Shown here: positions 1 through 5,385 of the stretch, in pieces
Position numbering within the stretch: position 1 is the first letter of the stretch
How the letters are laid out: every line of letters begins with the position of its first letter
Assembly (NCBI GenBank): GCA_934276695.1
Contig: CAKQTF010000033.1
Coordinates: forward strand, 1 to 8,743
Reading direction: 5' to 3'
Source: an uncultured Spirochaetales bacterium
GTDB lineage: Bacteria > Spirochaetota > Spirochaetia > Sphaerochaetales > Sphaerochaetaceae
Length of the DNA stretch: 8,743 nt
The notes under the pieces: generated by a model
Databases searched by the model: none
Seen by the model: the letters and a program-made list of their open reading frames with translations, nothing else
Told to the model about the DNA's origin: nothing
Program-made: the position numbers and the translations under genes

Positions 1-916
1 GGTATGGGGAAGAGGCTCATCTGATCAGAAGGGCGGAGCTGCTTCCATGATAACAGCAGGCCGCATCCTGAAAGAACTGGGATATGGTGGTGAATACACT
101 GTCTATTTCACATTCACGGTAATGGAAGAGGACTGTGACGGTATGTGCTGGAAATACCTCATTGAGGAAGAGGGATTCAAGCCTGATATGATAGTGTCCA
201 CAGAGCCTACATCATGCCGTCTGTACAGAGGACATAGAGGAAGGATGGAGATCAGGATAATCCTGAGAGGAATATCCTGCCATGGCTCTGCTCCTGAACG
301 TGGTGTATCTGCAGCATATAAGGCAGCACGTGCAGCTCTTGCAATTGAGCAGCTTAATAAGGATCTTCAGCCTGATGAGGATAATTTCCTTGGAAAGGGC
401 ACGATCACTGTATCCCAGATGGATGTGAAGGGACCGTCCCAGTGCGCTGTTGCGGATTATGCTATGATCTACTGTGACAGGCGTCTTACATGGGGTGAGG
501 ATGCTGACCTTGCAATCAGCCAGGTCAGGGAGTACGTGGCTAAGGCAACAGGAGACAAGCCTGAGGATATAATTGTCGAGATGCCTGATTATGAGAAGAT
601 AGGCTGGACAAACAAGCCTTATTCCCAGGAGCTGTACTTCCCTACATGGAAGCTGCCGGAGTCAGCACCTCTTGTGCAGGCTGGAATAAGGGATTATGAG
701 TCGCTTTTCGGAAAGGCTCCGGTTGTTGATAAGTGGACATTCTCAACGAATCTAGTTGCTACTACAGGGCGCCATAAGATTCCTGCTATCGGATTCGGTC
801 CTGGAGATGAGGCTCAGGCCCATGCTCCGAATGAGATCAACAGAGTCGAGGATCTTGTTATATGCTCAGAGTTCTATGCACTCCTTCCGTATTCTCTGGA
901 AGGTAAGCTGGACTAG
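1..916 (+). CDS. ygeY: YgeY-family M20 metallohydrolase (selenium-metabolism-linked), 5' partial
   Basis: The reading frame is open from base 2, so the gene starts upstream; about 304 residues are visible of roughly 400 expected. Visible M20 signatures, numbered from the left edge: GRGSSDQKGG with the metal-bridging Asp at 8; the MEEDCDG motif with the general-base and metal-ligand Glu pair at 42-43; STEPT with a metal-ligand Glu at 68; His 94 in CHGSAPERG, typical of the dimerisation lid domain; and the final metal-ligand His 274 in AHAPNE. The EEDCDG and HAPNE wording fits the YgeY subfamily (TIGR03526 type) better than ArgE or DapE. YgeY is a cytoplasmic, probably di-zinc, amidohydrolase whose substrate is not settled; its genes sit in selenium-dependent molybdenum hydroxylase and purine-degradation clusters, which matches the neighbours here. 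An ATG at 47 is internal to the Asp-motif region and is not the true start. The subfamily call is from motif memory and context. Confidence 0.85.
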   Translation, partial: VWGRGSSDQKGGAASMITAGRILKELGYGGEYTVYFTFTVMEEDCDGMCWKYLIEEEGFKPDMIVSTEPTSCRLYRGHRGRMEIRIILRGISCHGSAPERGVSAAYKAARAALAIEQLNKDLQPDEDNFLGKGTITVSQMDVKGPSQCAVADYAMIYCDRRLTWGEDADLAISQVREYVAKATGDKPEDIIVEMPDYEKIGWTNKPYSQELYFPTWKLPESAPLVQAGIRDYESLFGKAPVVDKWTFSTNLVATTGRHKIPAIGFGPGDEAQAHAPNEINRVEDLVICSEFYALLPYSLEGKLD

Positions 917-929
917 CAGCTTCTGTATA

Positions 930-952
930 TGCCCTCCGGTCAAAGGAGGGCA
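930..952 (+). terminator. Hairpin just after the ygeY-like gene, possible terminator
   Basis: A perfect 8 bp stem (TGCCCTCC at 930-937 pairing with GGAGGGCA at 945-952) with a 7 nt loop starts 14 nt after the stop codon. It is GC-rich and well placed to end the upstream transcript, but the sequence after it (ATTTAAAA) has only a short T run. It is therefore a weak intrinsic terminator on the + strand, or a 3'-end stabilising hairpin. Confidence 0.45.
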
Positions 953-956
953 ATTT

Positions 957-982
957 AAAAAAGAAGGCTCCCATTGGGAGCC
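957..982 (-). terminator. Hairpin with a U-tract when read on the minus strand
   Basis: GGCTCCC (966-972) pairs with GGGAGCC (976-982) over a 3 nt loop. On the minus strand the stem is followed at once by TTCTTTTTT (965 down to 957), the form of a Rho-independent terminator. No minus-strand gene is visible to its right, so it may only block antisense transcription. It may equally be one element of the hairpin series, with the T-run fortuitous. Confidence 0.3.
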
Positions 983-1070
983 AAAGCAAGCAGGTAGTTG
1001 CTTTTCCCTGTGGTTCTGCCACAGATCAATTGCTCAGTGAGCAATAATGACTCTTTTATCTTAATATGTA

Positions 1071-1080
1071 AACAATTGTT
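1071..1080. promoter_or_regulatory. Perfect palindrome AACAATTGTT, candidate operator
   Basis: AACAATTGTT is its own reverse complement and lies about 55 bp upstream of the -35 candidate, a usual place for an activator or distal operator. TTGT-tag-ACAA overlaps it at 1077-1087, adding a second small dyad. The regulator is unknown. A 10 bp palindrome in AT-rich DNA can arise by chance. Confidence 0.3.
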
Positions 1081-1134
1081 AGACAAGGTGCTGTATTCCC
1101 TTATGCATTGAAAATATATGCTAGTGTTTTCTAT

Positions 1135-1163
1135 TTGTTGGGTTGTCGGTTATGCTGTATAAT
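1135..1163 (+). promoter_or_regulatory. Sigma-70-type promoter candidate for the hydroxylase operon
   Basis: TTGTTG (1135-1140) and a perfect TATAAT (1158-1163) are separated by 17 bp. The expected start point is near 1170. The -35 box matches consensus only in its TTG half, so activation may be needed. An inverted repeat, TAATCC (1160-1165) and GGATTA (1173-1178), covers the -10 and start region and could be a repressor site. This is the only promoter-like sequence seen ahead of the five-gene run. Confidence 0.5.
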
Positions 1164-1245
1164 CCAGATAAGGGATTACAGGATTTTTCCTTTATTAGAT
1201 AACTCTACATTATATATGGAAAAACATAATGGAGGTGTATGATAT

Positions 1246-3384
1246 ATGCCAGCTGTGAAAATCGATGACAAAGTCATTCGTGTGGATGCATATGCAAAGG
1301 CTAGAGGCGAAGCTGTCTATGTTTCGGATATGACTCTGCCGGGAATGCTATATGCATCTCTGGTCAGGTCAGAGGTCCCAAGAGGCCGGATACTGTCCAT
1401 TGATATGCCAGAGCTGCCCAAAGGCTACAAGTTCATCACAGCAGCAGATATCCCGGAAGGCGGGCGCAATGAGCTATGGATGATCGGGAAGGACTGGAGA
1501 TGCTTTGCTGAGAATGATGTCCGGTATGTCGGAGAGACGATCGGGATCCTTGTAGGAAAAGACCGGACAGTGCTGAAGTTCATCAGGGACAGGATCCATA
1601 TTGAGTATGAGGAGCAGGAGGCTGCAATCTCAATCGATGATGGAGTTGAATGCAAGGGCGGGCCGATTGTAGGCTCTGACAATGTGATGTGCTCTCTGTT
1701 CTGCGAGAAGGGCCGGAGGATGGATGAGGTGCTTGCAGATGCGGATACGGTTATTGAGGAGACTTTCGAGACAGGTTTCCAGGAGCATGTCCACCTTGAG
1801 ACGAATGGCGCCATTGTCACTATGGAGGATGGATGCTTTGTGTTCTATGCATCTGCGCAGTGTCCGTTCTATATAAGGAAATCAATAGCAGGGCTGCTTA
1901 ATATAGACCCTGAGAAGATAATCGTAAGGCAGACAACGACAGGTGGCGCTTTCGGAGGAAAGGAGAATTTCCCGGATGTGCTATGCGGTCCGCTTCTTGT
2001 TGCGGAGAATGTGATAAGGAAGCCAATAAAGCTTATCTTCGAGAGAGAGGAGGATATGCTTTACAGCGTTAAGCGCCATCCTTCGAAATGCGTATATAAA
2101 ACAGCCATAAGGAATGGCGAGATACTTGGGACAGAAGCTACGATAAGATACAACTGCGGCCCATATATGTCATCATCATTCGTTGTGCTCCAGCGTGGTG
2201 TCTTCCATGCCAATGGAGTGTATAATTTCCCGAGCACATACCTGAAGGGAGAAGGCATTGCTACAAATACATTCCCTTCTGATGCTTTCCGTGGCTTTGG
2301 TGCTCCTCAGACCATATTTGCAATTGAGATGCACATGAATCATATAGCGGCAAAGCTAGGTATTGATCCGCTTGAACTGAAGATGCAGTATCTGTTGAAG
2401 CAGGGTGATGAGACTGTCACGAATGGCCATATAGTGGAGAAGGTCATGCTGCCTGAGATGATCCGTGAGATTACGGACAGATCTGGATACTGGAAGAAGT
2501 CCAGGGAATATGGCAGAGGATCAGGACGCGGAATAGGATTCGCGCTCTATAATCATGGTGGTGCTTTCACAGGCAATGGTGAGCAGGCGATAATAAAAGC
2601 GCATGCAGTTCTTGTGAAGACCGGTGGCCATGTTGATATAAGAGTCGGATCAACCGAGATGGGACAGGGCTTTCAGACTGCATTGAGAAAAATAGCAGCA
2701 ACAGTCCTCGGACTTCCGATTGATGATATAAGCTATGATAATCCTGATACATCATTAGTTGCGGATTCAGGTCCGACAGCTGCTTCCAGATCCACTATGA
2801 TCGTAGGAAAGCTCATAGAGCGTGCAGCTAATGAGATGAAACAGCGGTGGGATGATGGTGACTTCTCTGTTGAGGTTGAGTATGAGCATCCGGAAGGCCA
2901 TCCGTGGGATCAGAGCACTTTCAGAGGCGATGCATACCTTGGGTATGGCTGGGGCGTGGCGTGCGTTGAGGTAGAAGCTGACATGGATACGAACGAGATA
3001 AGGACAGTAGGCATATGGACCAGCCATGAGATAGGAAAAGCCATAGATGAGCTCATTGTGCATGGCCAGATAAATGGCGGAGTCATCCAGTCCCTTGGCT
3101 ATGCAGCAATGGAGAAGATGGAGAACAGGAAGGGCCATTTCAGGGCTTCAAGCATGTCTGACTACATTATCCCTACAAGCATGGATTTCCCATCGCAGTA
3201 TTACCACATACAGGAGAATCCATATCCATGGGGGCCTTATGGCGCAAAAGGAATGGGAGAGCTTGTCTTCAATGGTGCAGATGCAGCTTACGCGGACGCT
3301 GTGGAGAGAGCACTTGGAATAGAGATCAATAAGATACCTGTACCGCCAGAGGATTTAGAGGAGGCACTTAGGAATGTTCGCTGA
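1246..3384 (+). CDS. Xanthine dehydrogenase-family molybdopterin-binding (catalytic) subunit
   Basis: Large molybdenum-cofactor subunit of a purine or N-heterocycle hydroxylase: it inserts water-derived oxygen into its substrate and passes electrons to the neighbouring [2Fe-2S] subunit. An aldehyde oxidase/XDH a/b-hammerhead domain covers about residues 1-125, with VRYVGE near 90, followed by the Mo-binding domains. Catalytic landmarks: AFGGKEN at 235-241 with Glu240 (position of bovine XDH Glu802), AFRGFGAPQ with Arg349 (Arg880), EMGQG at 471-475, and GAKGMGE with the general base Glu672 (Glu1261). All three purine-site residues are present, so xanthine, hypoxanthine or a related purine is a fair guess; the exact substrate is not readable. 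At 712 residues it is about 40 shorter than E. coli XdhA, mainly through a short linker near residues 535-560. The ATG has GGAGG at 1231-1235 and an in-frame stop 6 nt upstream, so the start is secure. Confidence 0.9.
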   Translation: MPAVKIDDKVIRVDAYAKARGEAVYVSDMTLPGMLYASLVRSEVPRGRILSIDMPELPKGYKFITAADIPEGGRNELWMIGKDWRCFAENDVRYVGETIGILVGKDRTVLKFIRDRIHIEYEEQEAAISIDDGVECKGGPIVGSDNVMCSLFCEKGRRMDEVLADADTVIEETFETGFQEHVHLETNGAIVTMEDGCFVFYASAQCPFYIRKSIAGLLNIDPEKIIVRQTTTGGAFGGKENFPDVLCGPLLVAENVIRKPIKLIFEREEDMLYSVKRHPSKCVYKTAIRNGEILGTEATIRYNCGPYMSSSFVVLQRGVFHANGVYNFPSTYLKGEGIATNTFPSDAFRGFGAPQTIFAIEMHMNHIAAKLGIDPLELKMQYLLKQGDETVTNGHIVEKVMLPEMIREITDRSGYWKKSREYGRGSGRGIGFALYNHGGAFTGNGEQAIIKAHAVLVKTGGHVDIRVGSTEMGQGFQTALRKIAATVLGLPIDDISYDNPDTSLVADSGPTAASRSTMIVGKLIERAANEMKQRWDDGDFSVEVEYEHPEGHPWDQSTFRGDAYLGYGWGVACVEVEADMDTNEIRTVGIWTSHEIGKAIDELIVHGQINGGVIQSLGYAAMEKMENRKGHFRASSMSDYIIPTSMDFPSQYYHIQENPYPWGPYGAKGMGELVFNGADAAYADAVERALGIEINKIPVPPEDLEEALRNVR

Positions 3385-3853
3385 AATCAGTTTCAATGTT
3401 AATGGCAGAAAGATCATCTATAAGGGCGATCCTCTGCGTCGTCTCATCGATGTGCTGAGGGAGGAGCTTGGGCTTACTGGTGTGAAGGAAGGATGCGGAG
3501 AAGGAGAATGCGGTGCATGCTCTATTCTTAAGGATGGCAGGCTTGTCACCTCATGTATCATTCCAGTAGGTGCATGCATGGGCACTGAAATCCTTACAAT
3601 AGAGGGGATAAGAGACACTGAGAAAGGCAGATGCATCATAGATGCATTTGCTGATGGAGGTGCTGTGCAATGCGGGTTCTGTATCCCTGGAATGGTCATG
3701 GCTGCCTACTATCTGCTCTCTGAGAACCCTCAGCCGACTGAGGATGACATAAGGCTTGCAATAAGCGGGAATATATGCAGATGCACAGGCTATGATCTCA
3801 TTGTCTCTTCTATCAAGCTTGCATCAGAAAGAGGAGTCGGATTATGGAAATGA
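3374..3853 (+). CDS. Xanthine dehydrogenase-family [2Fe-2S] iron-sulfur subunit
   Basis: Small electron-transfer subunit, 159 residues, the usual length for this family. The N-terminal plant-type ferredoxin domain binds one cluster through Cys41, Cys46, Cys49 and Cys61 (CGEGECGAC, then TSC). The C-terminal helical domain binds the second through Cys100, Cys103, Cys135 and Cys137 (CGFC and CRCTGY). All eight ligands are present, so it should be functional, carrying electrons from the molybdenum centre of the preceding subunit to the FAD of the following one. The start overlaps the previous stop by 11 nt, and GAGGAGG (3358-3364) lies 9 nt ahead inside the upstream gene, which points to translational coupling. 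It is the only intact [2Fe-2S] protein in the operon, so it could also serve the second hydroxylase; that is inference. Confidence 0.93.
   Translation: MFAEISFNVNGRKIIYKGDPLRRLIDVLREELGLTGVKEGCGEGECGACSILKDGRLVTSCIIPVGACMGTEILTIEGIRDTEKGRCIIDAFADGGAVQCGFCIPGMVMAAYYLLSENPQPTEDDIRLAISGNICRCTGYDLIVSSIKLASERGVGLWK
3831..3836 (+). promoter_or_regulatory. Ribosome binding site that picks the FAD-subunit start
   Basis: GAGGAG lies 7 nt before the ATG at 3844 but 13 nt before the second in-frame ATG at 3850. Spacing favours 3844. The 3850 ATG would give a tidy ATGA overlap with the upstream stop and remains possible; the proteins differ by only two residues. Confidence 0.6.
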
Positions 3854-4701
3854 GTAAATGCTTTATGCCAGAGAGCCTGGAAGAGGCTCTTGCTCTGAGG
3901 GCTGAGTATGGTGCGCTTCCGCTTGCAGGAGGCACTGATCTGATGGTTCAGCATAGGCAGGGATACTCGGTATCTCCTGCATTCGATAAGCCGGTCATGA
4001 TAATATCCGGGCTTGATGAGCTGAAAGGCATAAGAGTGCTCGATGATGGGAGCACAGAGATTGGAGCTCTTTCAACCTCCCATGAGATCGCATCTTCATC
4101 AGCTGTGCATCCTCTTATAAGGGAGGCTGCATCAAGAATGGGTGCTGTTGCTCTCAGAAACAGTGCTACAATCGGAGGCAATATAGGCAATGCATCGCCG
4201 AAGGGCGACCTCCCTCAGCCTCTTATACTGCTTGATGCAGAGGTTGTGCTGCTGTCTCTCCGGGGTGAAAGGCGGATGCCTGTCGATGATTTCATAAAAG
4301 GTGCAAAGAAGACAGCCTTGGAGCCGGATGAGATCATCAGGTGTGTCGTTGTACCGCCTTCTGATTTCACTCTGACTTTCTATAGGAAGATAGGAACAAG
4401 AAGGGCAAATGCCATTTCAAAGCTATCCCTATCGGCTGCTGCAGTGATTAATGATGGCATAGTTGCTGATTTCAGGGCATCATCCGGAGCCGCAGGGCCT
4501 AAGGTAATAAGAAGCCGCGATGCGGAATGCCTCATCAAGGGCATCGAATCATGCAGGATTGATGATGTAAGGGAGGAATTCCTGGAAGCCTGGAACAATG
4601 CGATCAGCCCGCATGCCATGGCAGACTGGCGCCGTGGGACAACAAGGCGCATGCTATCATCATTCCTCGATGAGATAAGGGATTATAAGGAGCAGAAATG
4701 A
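3844..4701 (+). CDS. Xanthine dehydrogenase-family FAD-binding subunit
   Basis: Medium subunit, 285 residues, near normal length. It binds FAD and hands electrons from the [2Fe-2S] clusters to NAD+ or another acceptor. Visible: the FAD pyrophosphate motif LAGGTDL near residue 27, the second flavin motif ATIGGNIGNASPKGD near residues 108-122, and FYRKIGTRRANAISK near 180, typical of the CO dehydrogenase flavoprotein family. A C-terminal domain follows from about residue 190. The order Mo, FeS, FAD with overlapping ends gives one complete heterotrimer set. It overlaps the upstream gene by 10 nt and the downstream gene by 4 nt (ATGA), so its expression is coupled to both. There is no sign of damage. 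The acceptor cannot be told from sequence. Confidence 0.9.
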   Translation: MEMSKCFMPESLEEALALRAEYGALPLAGGTDLMVQHRQGYSVSPAFDKPVMIISGLDELKGIRVLDDGSTEIGALSTSHEIASSSAVHPLIREAASRMGAVALRNSATIGGNIGNASPKGDLPQPLILLDAEVVLLSLRGERRMPVDDFIKGAKKTALEPDEIIRCVVVPPSDFTLTFYRKIGTRRANAISKLSLSAAAVINDGIVADFRASSGAAGPKVIRSRDAECLIKGIESCRIDDVREEFLEAWNNAISPHAMADWRRGTTRRMLSSFLDEIRDYKEQK

Positions 4702-5384
4702 CAGTACATCATCCTGATACATCACATGAAGCAGTCAGGCTCCGCCATGAGCTGATTGACTCAGCATATCTGGCAGGAGGGACAGAGCTCCTCCGTCTTG
4801 GAGCCCGTCCTGTCTCAGACCTGATTGATATCTCAGGGCTTGTTTCTGATGAGATAGTGGAAAAGGACGGCTTTGTCCTCATCGGGGCACGGACGACATT
4901 GGAATCTCTCTTATCATGTGAGCTTGCTCCTGGATTCATAAGGGAAGCTGCAGGATTCTGCTTCTCTTTTGAGAAGAGGAATGCCGCAACAGTAGGCGGT
5001 AACCTGAGTCTTCATCGGACTGACAGCTATCTTGCATCTGCCTTTGCTGCAGCAGAGGCAGAGGTCATCCTGGAATGCACAAGCGGTGAGAAGAGAAAGC
5101 CGATTGCTGAATATCTCTCAAAGAGATGCCGTGGGCTTGTCAGGTATTTTGCTGTTGATAAGGACAGAACTGGCAGGGTATGGCGCTTTGGAAGGACTGC
5201 ATCGTCCCATGCTGCGCTTATAGCTGCTGAGAGTAATGGCACTTATGCGGTATCATCATCTGGATCACCGCTTGCTATTGGCAGTTCCCCCGATCTGTAT
5301 AAGAGCATTGGGTTCGTGAGTGATCTTGAAGGAAGCGCTGAATATAAAAGATATTTGGCCAGTATTGTTTTTGAGGAGGCATAG
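4698..5384 (+). CDS. ygfM: YgfM-like FAD-binding protein of the second hydroxylase
   Basis: A 228-residue, divergent member of the same flavoprotein family, shorter than the preceding FAD subunit and than E. coli YgfM (about 259, from memory). The first flavin motif is clear (YLAGGTELLRLG near residue 26). The second is reduced: ATVGGNLSLHRTDS keeps the Gly-Gly-Asn but lacks the usual SPKGD-type ending, so FAD binding may be altered. The end, LEGSAEYKRYLASIV, is the conserved C-terminal signature and resembles YgfM (GSVAYKRY). In E. coli ygfM lies directly before xdhD, and the same order is seen here, which supports the assignment (TIGR03312 type, 'probable selenate reductase, FAD-binding subunit', a name resting on little biochemistry). 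AAGGAG (4687-4692) precedes the ATG by 5 nt, and the ATG overlaps the upstream stop. The family is secure; the YgfM orthology is likely. Confidence 0.75.
   Translation: MTVHHPDTSHEAVRLRHELIDSAYLAGGTELLRLGARPVSDLIDISGLVSDEIVEKDGFVLIGARTTLESLLSCELAPGFIREAAGFCFSFEKRNAATVGGNLSLHRTDSYLASAFAAAEAEVILECTSGEKRKPIAEYLSKRCRGLVRYFAVDKDRTGRVWRFGRTASSHAALIAAESNGTYAVSSSGSPLAIGSSPDLYKSIGFVSDLEGSAEYKRYLASIVFEEA
5373..5379 (+). promoter_or_regulatory. Ribosome binding site that sets the xdhD-like start at 5386
   Basis: GAGGAGG lies 6 nt before the ATG at 5386, inside the last codons of the ygfM-like gene. The start it defines gives MEIRCRING, the normal opening of a ferredoxin-like domain, one base after the upstream stop. 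An in-frame ATG at 5320 would add 22 unrelated residues and a 65 nt overlap and is rejected. Confidence 0.85.
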
Positions 5385-5385
5385 G

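Larger units (their letters stand above)
930..1045 (+). other. Series of five consecutive perfect hairpins
   Basis: Five stems follow one another without overlap: 930-937/945-952 (8 bp), 966-972/976-982 (7 bp, 3 nt loop), 983-989/998-1004 (AAAGCAA with TTGCTTT), 1008-1013/1019-1024 (CTGTGG with CCACAG, 5 nt loop) and 1029-1035/1039-1045 (ATTGCTC with GAGCAAT, 3 nt loop). The stems differ in sequence, so this is not a tandem repeat. Together they take up about 116 bp of the 329 bp gap. They may be a stable 3' untranslated region, a composite terminator or a small structured RNA. No family is recognised. Confidence 0.5.
1046..1245. other. AT-rich promoter region of the hydroxylase operon
   Basis: No open reading frame with a credible start and ribosome binding site is seen here. 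The stretch holds a perfect 10 bp palindrome at 1071-1080, the promoter candidate at 1135-1163, an inverted repeat over its -10 box at 1160-1178, and the ribosome binding site of the next gene at 1231-1235. The 5' untranslated region would be about 75 nt. Confidence 0.6.

Noticed and set aside
756..1040. Plus-strand open frame crossing the end of the ygeY-like gene into the hairpin region
   Set aside because: It is out of frame with the conserved hydrolase C-terminus, has no ribosome binding site, and encodes no recognisable protein.
930..1045. tRNA or other known RNA in the hairpin cluster
   Set aside because: No acceptor stem, TTCRA loop of the right size, anticodon arm or CCA end can be assembled. 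The stems are consecutive, not a cloverleaf.
5320..5385. Upstream ATG at 5320 as the start of the xdhD-like gene
   Set aside because: It would overlap the ygfM-like gene by 65 nt with residues unlike the family. The ATG at 5386 has GAGGAGG at ideal spacing and gives the normal N-terminus.
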